A stretch of DNA of 64,000 bases from Desulfitobacterium hafniense DCB-2 (GCF_000021925.1 NC_011830.1:4189001-4253000), one strand, 5' to 3'; shown: positions 24,735 to 35,114, counted from the stretch's first letter. The notes: a model not told the origin generated them from the sequence alone. Made by a program: numbers and translations.

Positions 24735-27700
24735 TCAGATGATTTCCTCTTCATAGCCGCTGCCCAGCTTAGCTATTTCCAGGGCAAATTCCCTCAGGGT
24801 GGGGCATCGGAACAGGGTTTGGATGGATAGGGTCAGGGGAAGCTTTAACACAGCCCCGGCTTTGGTGACGATCTCCACCGCTTTCAGACTATCCCCGCCT
24901 AATTTAAAGAAATTATCATGGCGGGATAGCTCTTTTTTATGCAGCACCTCCTGCCACACTTTGGCTATCTGCCCTTCCAGCGCCCCCTCCGGCGGCGAGA
25001 AAGACGTCTTCTGCCAACGGTTCTTTAACAGCTCACTGATTTGCCGCTTATCAGGTTTTCCATTGACCGTTAACGGCAGCTCCCCGGCCCAAACATAGAC
25101 CGCCGGGATCATATAGTGGGGAAGGCAGGCCGCCAGAGCCTCTTTTACCCCCTCCACCTCCGCATACCTTTTTTCCTCTGCCTTGACCTTTTCCTTGGCC
25201 ACCAGATAGGCCGCCAGCACCTTATCCTCATTTTCTTCGCTCAGGCATACTACGGCATTCGCCACACCGGGCAGCTTCATCAAGGCACTTTCCACTTCTC
25301 CGGTCTCAATGCGGTAACCCTTGATTTTGATTTGATTGTCCAGCCTGCCCAATAATTCAATGGTGCCGTCTTCCCACATTCTTCCTGAATCACCGGTTTT
25401 GTACCAGCGGATGGTGTCCGTTTTAAATTTCTGCCCGGTCAGTTCCTCGTCACCCTTATAGCCTTTGGCCACACCGGCTCCCCCTATCCAGAGCTCTCCG
25501 GCCACATAATTGGGGCAGACCCTTGCCCACTTGTCCATGACCTTGTAGATTTGGTTTTTTAAGGGTTGACCATAAGGAATAGTGATCCAGTCTGAGGGAA
25601 GCCTCTCCGGCACAACCTGATAATTGGACCATATGGAGGCTTCCGTCGCCCCTCCCAGGGCCACCACCGTGGCGTTTCTGTTCAGCTCATAGAATCGCCG
25701 GGGCAGATCAAGCCCTATCCAATCGCCGGAAAGCATGACCAGCCTTAAGTCAAGGGGCGCCTCCCGCCGCTCCGCCATGGTCACCAACATATCAAAAAGG
25801 ACCGGAACCGAATTCCAAACCAATAGGGAATAGTGTTGCATAAGCCTCAGCCAGACATCAGGATCTTTATAGTTCTCTTCGTCCAGGACAATGACCCTGC
25901 CCCCCTCCGAGAGCATGCCAAAGAGATCGTACACCGAAAGATCAAAATCAATGGCGGAAACCATCAGGACCGAATCCCTGGCTGATATCCCGAATTTGCC
26001 ATTGATATCCTCAATGGTATTCACCGCTCCCTCATGGCTGATCTCCACTCCTTTGGGGCTCCCGGTACTTCCGGAGGTCATAATGACATACGCGCTGTCC
26101 TGTGGGGAAGCCATGACCGGCTTTTCCAGACCTCCTTTGTCCGTCCCCACTCCCGGGCCTCCTTTGCCCATCCCCTCCTCCAGACCTCCCTTGCCCATCC
26201 CCTCTTCCAGCTCCACCACCAGGATACCCTCATGATCCGGATGCCCGCTGGGGATGGTTTCCCCATGGGTTATAATCCCTTTTAACCCTATCTGCCTGTA
26301 TAGTTTCTGCCGGCGCCCCTCCGGCTGGCTGATGCCGATGGGCACATAAACCCCGCCGGCCATGAGAATACCCAATATGGCATAGATCTGCCCGCATCCT
26401 CTTGGCAATAAAATGCCCATATAGTCGCCGGGTTGGACTCCTTTCCGAACCAATAATCCAGCCACGGCCAATGCTCTGCGGTATAATTCCCCGTAAGTGA
26501 TTGACCCCTGGGTCCGGCCGTCAATGAGGGCGATGCTGTCAGGGTTTTGGCGGACATGACTCAGAAAGCCGCTCAGCAGTGTCTTAGGGGGAGGGCTTAA
26601 GGGAAGGAGATCTGCCAGTTCCCCGGCCCGTTGTGCTTTTTGTCTGGGCGGCAGAACATCGAACCCCTGATTCCAGTCATCATGTTGAGCCAGCCCCTGG
26701 ATCAGGTCCTGCAGGGCGCCGAACATATCATCCACTAAACCCTCGGGGAATAATTCGTCCACGGCATCCCAGCAGAGCATCAGCTCTTCATCACGGACAT
26801 AAGTTTGAAAATCAAGCCACACCTGAGGTGTCTGGGACACCATATAGCCCACCCCGCCAAAGGCCCGGCGCGATAGGGGGGTCTCCAGGGGGTAGTCGAT
26901 GTTGCAGGCGAACACAACCGGTGCCACAAAACCCGTCCCCCCCATCTTGCCAAAGTGATCTCTTTGCACACGCACACCGGAATAACCGCTGTGGGAGACA
27001 TTCTCCAAAAATGTGCTTTTTACCCGTTCCATGGTCATGAGAAAGGTTTCCTGGGGTTTCTTCATAAATTCAACCAGCAGGAGATTGGTAAAATCCGCGA
27101 CCATGGCGCTGATCCTCCCGTCCTCCAGATCCCGGTTGAATAAGGGAATATTGATGAAAAAACTCCCCTGGCTGCACCATCTTTCCAGGACGAGAGCATA
27201 AGCCGTCAGCAGGATCATGGAGGGGGTGGATTGGTAGCGGGCCGCGGTTTGCCTGATTCTCTGCCAATCCTCCCGGCCTACGATGGCCTGCCTTCTGCTG
27301 AACCTGGTTTTGCTGATCAACTCAGGCTTGGTTTGCAGGGGCATCCGCAGCCCTTCCCAGTCCATGGCCTGCAGCTTCCCTTCCCAAAACCGTTTATCTT
27401 CCTCCCGCTCCTGGTTTTCCGCTTCCCCTTCTCTGCCGCGGATATAATCCTGAAAGGTATATTCCGGCGGTTCACCAAGCCTCTTCCCCAGATAAGCTTC
27501 CGCCAGATCCCGGATGATCAGGCTGAGGCTTAAAACATCGGCGACCAGCAGGTCAACATCGAGGAAAAGCCGGCCGGTACCGTCCGGAAGAAGAGCCAGA
27601 GCAAGGCCGGCCACCTCACCTTCTTCCACCTTGAGTTTGCGGTGAGACCGGGCGGACCTTAGGGATAAAAGCTCCTCTTGCAGCTCATCTGGGGCCAATC

Positions 27701-28316
27701 CTCCCAGCTCAAACACCTCAATCTCCTCACTGTAGGGGGAAGGCATAATGGCCTGCCGGCCATTGGGGAAGAATTTCGCCCTCAGCATGGGATGATGTCT
27801 CTGCAGCGCATTCCAGGCCAGCTTCAGCCTGAGGGGATCGATAGACTGTCCATGAAATTCCAGATAAGCATGGCATCCTACCCCGCCTAAAGGCTGGTCA
27901 TCATTTCTGCCCACCCAGTAGGCATATTGCACATCCGTAAGGGGGAATTGGCCCCCGGGCTCCCCCGCTGTCCGTTCCACTGCCCGTTCCGCTGCCGCTG
28001 CCTCCCCCGCTGCCTCTTCCACCGCCTCTTCCACTACCCGTTCCACCGCCCCTTCCGGGACCTGCCCGGCTTCCTTGAGCTTTGCCTTGTTGATGAGTTC
28101 AGCCCAGTCCCTCAGGGTAGGCTTTTCAATTAAAGCGGCAAAGGAAATCCTGAGCTTGTATTTGCGGAGGCCGCCGGCAATCTGCATGATCATGAGGGAG
28201 CTGAGCCCCTCTTCAATGAGGTTGCTGTCGGCGGCGATCTGCTCCGCAGCTAACAGGTCCCGGACCTTTTGGCCCACAAACTCCATGGCTGCTGTTCTCG
28301 GATTCTTATCTTCCAT
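24735..28316 (-). CDS. NRPS: aryl carrier, cyclization, cysteine adenylation, carrier (PchE-like)
   Basis: 1193 residues. Order: aryl carrier protein (LIEEGLSSL, phosphopantetheine Ser about 40), a low-complexity Ala/Glu/Val linker (about 85-120), cyclization domain (DLLVADVLS about 255), adenylation domain (MTSGSTGSPKG about 747; IKIKGYRIETGE about 998) and carrier (KLGGDSLKAVE about 1142). Pocket residues D-L-Y-N...I-W fit cysteine. It would hold salicylate and form the first hydroxyphenyl-thiazoline. No epimerase-type insertion is found in the adenylation domain, unlike PchE of Pseudomonas aeruginosa. The ATG has a perfect AGGAGG; it overlaps the ligase gene by 11 bases. Confidence 0.94.
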   Translation of the reverse strand: MEDKNPRTAAMEFVGQKVRDLLAAEQIAADSNLIEEGLSSLMIMQIAGGLRKYKLRISFAALIEKPTLRDWAELINKAKLKEAGQVPEGAVERVVEEAVEEAAGEAAAAERAVERTAGEPGGQFPLTDVQYAYWVGRNDDQPLGGVGCHAYLEFHGQSIDPLRLKLAWNALQRHHPMLRAKFFPNGRQAIMPSPYSEEIEVFELGGLAPDELQEELLSLRSARSHRKLKVEEGEVAGLALALLPDGTGRLFLDVDLLVADVLSLSLIIRDLAEAYLGKRLGEPPEYTFQDYIRGREGEAENQEREEDKRFWEGKLQAMDWEGLRMPLQTKPELISKTRFSRRQAIVGREDWQRIRQTAARYQSTPSMILLTAYALVLERWCSQGSFFINIPLFNRDLEDGRISAMVADFTNLLLVEFMKKPQETFLMTMERVKSTFLENVSHSGYSGVRVQRDHFGKMGGTGFVAPVVFACNIDYPLETPLSRRAFGGVGYMVSQTPQVWLDFQTYVRDEELMLCWDAVDELFPEGLVDDMFGALQDLIQGLAQHDDWNQGFDVLPPRQKAQRAGELADLLPLSPPPKTLLSGFLSHVRQNPDSIALIDGRTQGSITYGELYRRALAVAGLLVRKGVQPGDYMGILLPRGCGQIYAILGILMAGGVYVPIGISQPEGRRQKLYRQIGLKGIITHGETIPSGHPDHEGILVVELEEGMGKGGLEEGMGKGGPGVGTDKGGLEKPVMASPQDSAYVIMTSGSTGSPKGVEISHEGAVNTIEDINGKFGISARDSVLMVSAIDFDLSVYDLFGMLSEGGRVIVLDEENYKDPDVWLRLMQHYSLLVWNSVPVLFDMLVTMAERREAPLDLRLVMLSGDWIGLDLPRRFYELNRNATVVALGGATEASIWSNYQVVPERLPSDWITIPYGQPLKNQIYKVMDKWARVCPNYVAGELWIGGAGVAKGYKGDEELTGQKFKTDTIRWYKTGDSGRMWEDGTIELLGRLDNQIKIKGYRIETGEVESALMKLPGVANAVVCLSEENEDKVLAAYLVAKEKVKAEEKRYAEVEGVKEALAACLPHYMIPAVYVWAGELPLTVNGKPDKRQISELLKNRWQKTSFSPPEGALEGQIAKVWQEVLHKKELSRHDNFFKLGGDSLKAVEIVTKAGAVLKLPLTLSIQTLFRCPTLREFALEIAKLGSGYEEEII

Positions 28317-29925
28317 GAAAAACCTCCTGATTACCTCTCTGTGTTCCCAAGACTCTTAATTGGTTTCTGTCGATTTTCCCTACATTGGTGAGGGGCCAGG
28401 CCTCCAAATAAACCAGCTGATCCGGCAGTTTGTATGAAGCCACCTGCTGCCCCACTAAATAATTGCGCAGAGCATTCAAGGTCAACCCCTTATTCTGAGC
28501 CATTATAAATACGCAAATCCTCTCCCCCAGCTCTTGATCCTCAACCCCCACCACCTGAACATCCTCTATGTCTTCATGTCTCAGCAGCAGCTCTTCCAGC
28601 TCCGACGGGGTGATTTTCTCTCCGGCCCGGTTGATCATCTCTTTCAGCCTTCCTGCCACCTGGAGATTGCCATCCTGCCAGCGCGCTTTGTCTCCGGTTT
28701 TAAAATAGCCCTGATCCGACAGGCAGCTTTGGTTGACTTCTTCAAGATTATAGTAGCCATAGATGGTATAGGGGCCCCTGACCGTCAGCTCACCATACTC
28801 TCCCTCCGGGACCTCCTGGCCTTTTTCATCCACAATCAGTATTTCATCGTATGCCGAGATGGGTTTCCCTTGGGTGTGATACCTGATCTCCTCCCTGTCT
28901 GCCAAATCCGTACAACAAATCAAGCCTTCGGCGATTCCGAATATTTGCTGCAAGGTGCAAGCAAAAGCCTTTTCGATCCTGGCGGCTAAATAGGAATCCA
29001 GGACCGCTCCCCCCACCTGGATGACTTTAAGGGAGGATATATCGCACTCCCCATCCAGCTCCAAAAACTCAATACACATATGGGCCAGGGCCGGCACCAG
29101 GCCCGTTATGGTCACCCCTTCCTCTTCAATCAGGGGGATGATTTCATCCGGGCTGGCCACCGCACAAATCACGACTCTGCCGCCCACACTCAAGGTACCC
29201 AGCAAACCCGGACAACCCAGGGGGAAATTGTGGGCCACAGGCAGGGCCGCCAAATAGACGGACTCCTGATCCAGGCGGCAGCGCTCCGCAGTCTTTTGCG
29301 CCACATATAAATAATCGGCATGCCTTCGGGGGATCAGCTTGGGGATTCCCGTTGTTCCTCCCGATAATAAAAACAAACCCACCTCCCCGGAGCCTATCTC
29401 CGGTTCATCTCTTAATTCCGGGCCTTCCCCTAAATCCTCATAAGCTATAAATTCGTCGCTTCTGCCGATGACGATCACCGCCAGATCGGTTTCGATTTCC
29501 CGGCGGATTTCCCTGGCCAGGCTTTTATAGTCAAACCCCAAGTATTTTTCCTTGATCACATAGCCCTTGGCCCCGGATTTTTCGATAATCCCTTTGATTT
29601 CTGTTTTTCTTTGGGCAGGCAGAGCCATGACGGGAATAACTCCTAATTTGAACAGGGCAAAAGCGCTGACGACAAACTCAATGGAGTTGGGAAGCTGCAG
29701 GACGATCTTATCCCCCCTGCCAAATCCCCGCCTTTGCCAACCGGCCGCCATTCTCCTGGCTGCCGTTTCCAGCTCCCGATAGGTTACTTGTCTGTCCGCT
29801 TCGGTTAAGGCGATGTTGTCCCCATATGTTTCACTCCAAGCCGACAGCGCTTTGCCCAGGGTGATATCTTCCCACACCTTGGCAGCATAGAAGCTTTCCA
29901 GACTCTCCTTCAGATTTCCAGTCAT
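28306..29925 (-). CDS. Salicylate-AMP ligase (aryl-activating enzyme, PchD/YbtE/DhbE-like)
   Basis: A 539-residue stand-alone adenylation enzyme that activates an aryl acid and loads it on the aryl carrier of the adjoining NRPS. Motifs: LLSGGTTGIPKLIPR (A3), an A5-like QQIFGIAEGLICCTD, YFKTGDKARW (A7) and a C-terminal Lys in TNVGKIDR. The ATG at 29923-29925 has GAGG six bases upstream; a GTG four codons earlier is the other choice. Salicylate rather than 2,3-dihydroxybenzoate is favoured because a salicylate synthase and no entA-type gene are present. Confidence 0.92.
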   Translation of the reverse strand: MTGNLKESLESFYAAKVWEDITLGKALSAWSETYGDNIALTEADRQVTYRELETAARRMAAGWQRRGFGRGDKIVLQLPNSIEFVVSAFALFKLGVIPVMALPAQRKTEIKGIIEKSGAKGYVIKEKYLGFDYKSLAREIRREIETDLAVIVIGRSDEFIAYEDLGEGPELRDEPEIGSGEVGLFLLSGGTTGIPKLIPRRHADYLYVAQKTAERCRLDQESVYLAALPVAHNFPLGCPGLLGTLSVGGRVVICAVASPDEIIPLIEEEGVTITGLVPALAHMCIEFLELDGECDISSLKVIQVGGAVLDSYLAARIEKAFACTLQQIFGIAEGLICCTDLADREEIRYHTQGKPISAYDEILIVDEKGQEVPEGEYGELTVRGPYTIYGYYNLEEVNQSCLSDQGYFKTGDKARWQDGNLQVAGRLKEMINRAGEKITPSELEELLLRHEDIEDVQVVGVEDQELGERICVFIMAQNKGLTLNALRNYLVGQQVASYKLPDQLVYLEAWPLTNVGKIDRNQLRVLGTQRGNQEVFHGR

Positions 29926-30007
29926 GAACTCCCTCACTTTCTTTTATAGACAATTTCTTTTCCAGGCACTTTCCCTTGCAGACACTTTCCTCTACAGGTA
30001 CTTTCCT

Positions 30008-30706
30008 TTATAGACAACTGAATCCTATGCTGCAGGACAGGTGCTCCGTCATAAAGACCGGGTGACAGGACCCGCTGGTTTTGTCCAGCAGGATGATCTT
30101 CCCCTCTTCTTCCCCTTTGACGGCAAGCTCTTTCAGATCACTGTAAAACCCTGTTCCCCTGAGTTTCAGATAAGCTTCCTTGGCCACCCAAAGCCTGAAA
30201 AAATTCCCGGGCTCCCTCTGTATGTATTCCCGATCTTCCTGGGCGAACAGGTCCCGGGCAATGGCTTTATAGTCCAGCCCTTCGTCAATAGACTCGATAT
30301 CCACCCCCAGCTCCCGGCCATGGATCCCCACCAGGGCAAAGTTTTTCGAGTGGGCTATGTTATAGTGATAATTCAAATCATTGCTTATAAAGGGCTTTTG
30401 GTACTTTCCCCGTCCGAAAAGAAGCTCCTCAATCCCGCAATGCAATACATTGGCATAGATATAGTTGACGATACTATGGGTTACCCGGTAATTGTTTTGA
30501 TCAGACTCTTGCCTGTAGGAGCCAAGCAGCCCCTCCTCTTCCCTGGTTAAATACCGGAAACTTTCTATTCTGCACTCCCCCCTGTTTGTATTAACGAGAA
30601 AGATCTGGGGTATCCCCTTGTTTAACAAGTCTTTTACCTCAGGAATGGCCACTTTCTCATTGCTGGTGATGTGATATAGCTTAAGCCTCTCGCCATCTGT
30701 GTTCAT
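30008..30706 (-). CDS. Sfp-type 4'-phosphopantetheinyl transferase
   Basis: A 232-residue enzyme that attaches phosphopantetheine arms to the NRPS carrier domains. Family motifs are present: GVDIES (about residue 135, Mg-binding Asp/Glu) and FRLWVAKEAYLKLRG (about 172-186). Its ATG overlaps the thioesterase stop (ATGA), which shows coupling. Its presence makes the cluster self-sufficient for carrier activation. Confidence 0.92.
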   Translation of the reverse strand: MNTDGERLKLYHITSNEKVAIPEVKDLLNKGIPQIFLVNTNRGECRIESFRYLTREEEGLLGSYRQESDQNNYRVTHSIVNYIYANVLHCGIEELLFGRGKYQKPFISNDLNYHYNIAHSKNFALVGIHGRELGVDIESIDEGLDYKAIARDLFAQEDREYIQREPGNFFRLWVAKEAYLKLRGTGFYSDLKELAVKGEEEGKIILLDKTSGSCHPVFMTEHLSCSIGFSCL

Positions 30707-31443
30707 GGGCCCATATAGTCCTGAAGTATCTTGATCACAGCCTCTTTATTGCTGAGAATAAACATATGTGCTCCGGCGACGGTCTGAACAGCAAAGTCAC
30801 CCTGGGTATAATTTCTCCACATCAGCAGTTCATCAAGGGTAAGCTCCGGATCCTGATCCCCCATGAGAGTCAGGATAGGGCACTTAACCTTTTCTATCTC
30901 CCGGCGGTGATAGGTTTCGTCCAAGCGGAAATCCGCCCTGAGTGCCGGCAAGAAAAGGCTCATCAATTCCGGGGAGGCCAGGATAGCAGCAGGTGTGGCT
31001 GAAAACCTGCCGATTTCCCGGATAAAATGAGCATCATCCAACTGATGAATGGGATGGGTTTCCTTCAGGCAGGGGGCTTTTCCGGCGGCGATAATCATTC
31101 CCTTGGACTGGCAGGGAACATTGCTTTGCTGGATCAGCAGGGCCAGTTCATAAGCCACTTTCGTACCGGGACTGTGTCCAAATAAGTAATAGGGAGTCCC
31201 ATCCCTAAGCAGCGGCTCCATCCCGGCCCACAATTCCTCAACCAGAAGGGTCAGGCTTTCCAGCGGCCTTTCCTTGATTCTGGTCTCCCGGCCCGGATAG
31301 TGGGCCGGGAGAATCTCTGTGTCTGTAAAATGCTTTTGCCATGGATTGAAAGCCGAGGCTCCGCCCCCTGCATAGGGAAACAAAAAAAGTCTGTTTTGGG
31401 CTGTTCCCTTGAACGTCCTTACAAAATAGGGATTGCTCATCAT
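30703..31443 (-). CDS. Type II thioesterase (PchC/YbtT-like)
   Basis: A 246-residue external thioesterase, which typically frees misloaded carrier domains of NRPS lines. It shows LFLFPYAGGGASAF near the N terminus, nucleophile Ser in FGHSPGT and the C-terminal His in VAGAHMFI. It is the first gene after a terminator and a palindrome, so it probably heads the biosynthetic transcription unit thioesterase, phosphopantetheinyl transferase, ligase, NRPSs, reductase, hydrolase, salicylate synthase. Confidence 0.92.
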   Translation of the reverse strand: MMSNPYFVRTFKGTAQNRLFLFPYAGGGASAFNPWQKHFTDTEILPAHYPGRETRIKERPLESLTLLVEELWAGMEPLLRDGTPYYLFGHSPGTKVAYELALLIQQSNVPCQSKGMIIAAGKAPCLKETHPIHQLDDAHFIREIGRFSATPAAILASPELMSLFLPALRADFRLDETYHRREIEKVKCPILTLMGDQDPELTLDELLMWRNYTQGDFAVQTVAGAHMFILSNKEAVIKILQDYMGP

Positions 31444-31512
31444 GCTTGCTCTTCGTCACCCCCTCGTGAGTTATTCATCATACCTTCTTTTCGCCACCTC
31501 CCAGCCACCCCC

Positions 31513-31536
31513 AAAAGTTAGTATAAGCTAACTTTT
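31513..31536. promoter_or_regulatory. Palindromic operator at the head of the biosynthetic unit
   Basis: AAAAGTTAG-TATAAG-CTAACTTTT is a perfect 9-6-9 palindrome 70 bp upstream of the thioesterase start; a TATACT -10-like box lies inside it on the minus strand. Its core GTTAGT-N4-GCTAAC matches GTTAGC-N4-GCTAAC at 40307-40322 upstream of the transporter unit. The shape recalls DtxR-type metal-repressor sites, but that is only an inference. Confidence 0.6.
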
Positions 31537-31540
31537 TCTT

Positions 31541-31571
31541 TAAAAAAATTGGCCCTGCCCCGGCAAAGGCC
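31541..31571 (-). terminator. Rho-independent terminator after the transporter unit
   Basis: On the minus strand a GGCC-rich hairpin (31551-31571) starts at the stop codon of the second ABC transporter gene and is followed by AATTTTTTTA. It separates the transporter unit from the biosynthetic unit. Confidence 0.65.
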
Positions 31572-33295
31572 TAAATTTGCTGAAGAGATACCAAATGGGC
31601 ATAAAGTCCGCCTTGATTTATCAATTGGGCCGGAGTACCCTGTTCACGGATATGGCCGTTGTCCAGAACCACAATCTTATCGGCATTGGCGACGGTTCTC
31701 ATCCGATGAGCAATGACCATCACGGTTTTATTTTCCAACAAGACCGACAAGGCCTCCTGGACCAGGGTTTCACTTTCAGCGTCCATGGAAGCCGTCGCCT
31801 CATCCAGCAAGACAACCGGCGCATCCTTCAACAACGCCCGGGCAATGGAAATACGCTGCCGCTCCCCGCCCGACAAGGCACTGCCGTTTTCGCCGATGTT
31901 TGTCCGGTAGCCTTCCGGCAGGCCCTCGATGAATTCTTCACACTGAGCAGCCCGGGCGGCTGCCCTGACTTCCTCATCCGTAGCCTCCCGGCGGCCCAGC
32001 CTGATGTTCTCCATGACCGTATCATCAAACAGCATCACATCCTGAAACACAATGGCGAAATTCCTGAACAGAGTTTCCGGCTCAACCTTGGTTATATCGA
32101 CTCCGCCCAGGGTAATCCTGCCTGAATCCGCATCCCAGAAACGTGCGGCCAGTCTGGAAACGGTGGATTTCCCGCTGCCCGAAGGGCCCACCAGGGCTGT
32201 GATCTCTCCCTGTTTGGCCACAAAGGAAATCCCTCTCAATACGGGCTCATCGTTATAAGAGAATACCACCTGGTCGAACTCTAGATCATATCCCTGGTTG
32301 TTGCAAACGGGGTCCCCGGTTTGCTCCGGTGTGGCATCGATCTGCTTCATTCTCCCCACACTGACCAGTGACGAAAAGACTTCCGCCAACATCATAAAGC
32401 AACTGGTGAAAGGATCATAAATCCGGCCGGCAAACAACAGGAAGAGAATGAACATGGGAATGGAAAGGGAACCCTTGGCAACCAGGTAGCCCCCCACCAG
32501 CAGCACAGCGACCAAGCCGAACCGCAGAATAAACTGGGCTGCTGTGGTGGCCGCGCCAGGGGCCAGCTCATTGCGGAAGGAGCAGCGCACCACCTGATCC
32601 AGCTTTTGTTCCAGCCCCTCCAGATACTCCTTTTCCCGGGAGCAGGCTTTGAGCTCCCCAATCGTCTCCAGGTACTCCTGGACCCCGTCATAAGCAGTGC
32701 GCTTGGCATCCAGATTGGCCCTTTCCGCTTTCTGCTGAGCTTTACGGGCGGCGATGACCACCAGGGCGGCCACCGGCACAGGCAGGGCAATGCACAGGCC
32801 CAACCGCCAATCCAGGATAACTAAGCCAAGGACCGTCAGAATAAACATGAAGACTGTTCCCAACAGCTGGGGAATCGCGTTGGCGAAGACCCGCTCCAGG
32901 GCTGTGCAATCCCCCATAATGGTCGCCGTCAAATCGGCCAGATTCTTCTGCCCAAAGAAAGATAAGGGCAGCTTGCGGAGCTTTTCCGCCAGCACAATTC
33001 TCCGGTTGGCGCTTTCCTGATAGGCCACCGTATAGGTCTTGTTGTACTGCAGCCATTGGGTGGCAAAGACCATCACGAACAGCACCACTGTGAGCACCCC
33101 ATACAAGGGCATCAAGGAAACGGTCCTTTGCAGTCCGGCGGTTTCTCCCCCCATCCCATTGAGCAGCTCCATGACCACCAGGATCAGCAGGCTGACCGGA
33201 AGAATCAGGACTATATTGCTTAGGGTAGTGGCGGCGATCCCTTTGTTTAAATCCTTTGCTCCCTGATCGCTCAGGGCAAACATGCCCTTCAGCAT
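31571..33295 (-). CDS. Fused ABC transporter permease/ATPase, second half (YbtQ/PchI-like)
   Basis: A 574-residue half-transporter: six-helix type-IV membrane domain (about 1-310), then an ATPase with Walker A (GPSGSGKST), signature (LSGGERQRISIARAL) and Walker B (VLLDEATASMD). The ATG at 33293-33295 with GGAGG seven bases upstream overlaps the end of the previous gene, so the two are coupled and probably form a heterodimer. Similar pairs accompany yersiniabactin and pyochelin genes. The fold is exporter-like, yet relatives such as IrtAB import siderophores, so direction is open. Confidence 0.9.
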   Translation of the reverse strand: MLKGMFALSDQGAKDLNKGIAATTLSNIVLILPVSLLILVVMELLNGMGGETAGLQRTVSLMPLYGVLTVVLFVMVFATQWLQYNKTYTVAYQESANRRIVLAEKLRKLPLSFFGQKNLADLTATIMGDCTALERVFANAIPQLLGTVFMFILTVLGLVILDWRLGLCIALPVPVAALVVIAARKAQQKAERANLDAKRTAYDGVQEYLETIGELKACSREKEYLEGLEQKLDQVVRCSFRNELAPGAATTAAQFILRFGLVAVLLVGGYLVAKGSLSIPMFILFLLFAGRIYDPFTSCFMMLAEVFSSLVSVGRMKQIDATPEQTGDPVCNNQGYDLEFDQVVFSYNDEPVLRGISFVAKQGEITALVGPSGSGKSTVSRLAARFWDADSGRITLGGVDITKVEPETLFRNFAIVFQDVMLFDDTVMENIRLGRREATDEEVRAAARAAQCEEFIEGLPEGYRTNIGENGSALSGGERQRISIARALLKDAPVVLLDEATASMDAESETLVQEALSVLLENKTVMVIAHRMRTVANADKIVVLDNGHIREQGTPAQLINQGGLYAHLVSLQQI

Positions 33296-35079
33296 GACCT
33301 TACCTCCCCTCCAATATGCCATTGGGTGGATTTTTGATAGTTATCCCACATCCGGGCATATTCCCCTCCCTGAGCCACCAGCCCGTCATGGGTCCCCTTT
33401 TCCACAATCCCGCCCTGCTTCATCACCACAATCTGCCCGGCATCCCGCACCGTGGACAGGCGGTGGGCAATCATGACCACGGTTTTGCCCTTGGTAAGCC
33501 CCTTAAAGGCCTGCTGAATCTGCTGCTCACTCTCCGGATCGGCATAGGCGGTGGCCTCATCCAGCAGGACGATGGGAGCGTCCTTCAGAATCGCCCTGGC
33601 GATGGCAATCCGCTGGGTCTCACCGCCGGAAAGATAAACCCCCCTACTGCCCACCACCGTATCGATCCCTTGGGGCAGCTTGGCTAAAATATCATCGCAT
33701 TGGGCCAGATGGGCCGCCTGCAAAGCTTCTTCCCTGGTGGCCTCCGGCCGGGCGGCGCGAATATTGGCCAGCAGGGTATCCTTGAACAGCCTGGGGTTTT
33801 GAAAGACAAAAGCCACCTTTCTCATCAAATCCTCAGAGGCCATCTCTCTGATGTCCACCCCGCCGATCTTAATCACACCCTCCTGAACATCGTAAAAACG
33901 GGGAATCAGGCTGGCCGTGGTGCTTTTCCCGGAACCGGAATGCCCCACCAGGGCCGTAGTGGTCCCCGGCTTGGCGATAAAGCTGAGGTGGGACACCGCC
34001 GGATGGTCCGTCCCCTCATACCTGAAGGTGACGTCTGCGAAGGAGATCTCATGGCCGCCGGCCGTCTGGGGCCGGGCCGCTTCCCTTTGGGGCTCGGCGC
34101 TCAGAATCCCATCAATTCTGCGCATGGATTCCTCGGCCTGCATTTTGTAGCTGGTCATATACATGATTTTGTTGAGCATGACGGCACAGGCCGGCGAAAA
34201 GATCAGGTAAAACAGAAAGCTCTGCATAAAGCCCGGCAAATCGGGAGAAACCAGCCCGATGAGCAAGGCCGCCGGCACCAGCACCAGAAAGCTGGAATTG
34301 ACGATGGAGTTAAAGGCCACCATCCCTTTTTTACAGGACATGGTAAAGGCCAGGGCGTCATCCCGATAGGATTGGATAGCGGCATTGAATTTGCTGAAGG
34401 AATGCACCGTCTGCCCGAACACCTTGACCACCGAGATCCCTCTTATATACTCTACAGCCTCATGATTCATGGTCTCCAGAGCGTCCTGATAGCTTTGCAT
34501 AAACTTCATGCTCTCTTTGCCGTTCAGGGAACCTTGCAGAAAAAAGCCCACCCCAAACAGCAGCAGCAGCGGCAGACCCACCCGCCAGTCAAAGAGCAGC
34601 ATGAGGACGAGACTGGCGGCCATCGTCACCTGAGCTCCCACTAAATCCGGGAGCTGGTGGGCAATAAAGGTTTGGGTCTGAAAGCTGTTATCATCAATGA
34701 TTTTACGCAGCTTGCCGCTGGGATTCCGATCAAAATAGCCCAGGGGCATTTTGGCCAGATGGGTGAGGACGGCCATCTTTAAATTCTTTTCCGTGCGGAA
34801 AGCCACCACATGGGAACAAAGCAGGGCCGCAAAATAGAGGGCCAGCCCGATTAACTCCAGGATAAGGGCCAGAACTCCCCACCGGACAAGGCTCTCTGGG
34901 TCCAGGGAGCCCCCCGCAAAGACATTCACCAAATCTTTAGCGGCAAAGTAAACACACAGAAACGGTCCCAGGATAAACAGCGCGCTGATCCCGGATAAGA
35001 TACGGGATAGGGTGAGCAGGCCCCGGCTTTGGCCGGTAAATTCAAGAAGCCGTTTTATCCCGCTTGATTGCTGATTCAT
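33289..35079 (-). CDS. Fused ABC transporter permease/ATPase, first half (YbtP/PchH-like)
   Basis: A 596-residue partner of the following gene. Membrane domain about residues 15-310; ATPase with Walker A (GHSGSGKST), signature (LSGGETQRIAIARAIL) and Walker B (VLLDEATAYADPESE). It starts at an ATG after GGGGGAG. It is separated from the upstream solute-binding protein gene by a 15-bp tandem repeat array. Expected to move the thiazoline metallophore or its metal complex across the membrane. Confidence 0.9.
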   Translation of the reverse strand: MNQQSSGIKRLLEFTGQSRGLLTLSRILSGISALFILGPFLCVYFAAKDLVNVFAGGSLDPESLVRWGVLALILELIGLALYFAALLCSHVVAFRTEKNLKMAVLTHLAKMPLGYFDRNPSGKLRKIIDDNSFQTQTFIAHQLPDLVGAQVTMAASLVLMLLFDWRVGLPLLLLFGVGFFLQGSLNGKESMKFMQSYQDALETMNHEAVEYIRGISVVKVFGQTVHSFSKFNAAIQSYRDDALAFTMSCKKGMVAFNSIVNSSFLVLVPAALLIGLVSPDLPGFMQSFLFYLIFSPACAVMLNKIMYMTSYKMQAEESMRRIDGILSAEPQREAARPQTAGGHEISFADVTFRYEGTDHPAVSHLSFIAKPGTTTALVGHSGSGKSTTASLIPRFYDVQEGVIKIGGVDIREMASEDLMRKVAFVFQNPRLFKDTLLANIRAARPEATREEALQAAHLAQCDDILAKLPQGIDTVVGSRGVYLSGGETQRIAIARAILKDAPIVLLDEATAYADPESEQQIQQAFKGLTKGKTVVMIAHRLSTVRDAGQIVVMKQGGIVEKGTHDGLVAQGGEYARMWDNYQKSTQWHIGGEVRSC

Positions 35080-35114
35080 AACACTCCCCCGTCCTTATAG
35101 TTCTTTCTGTCTTG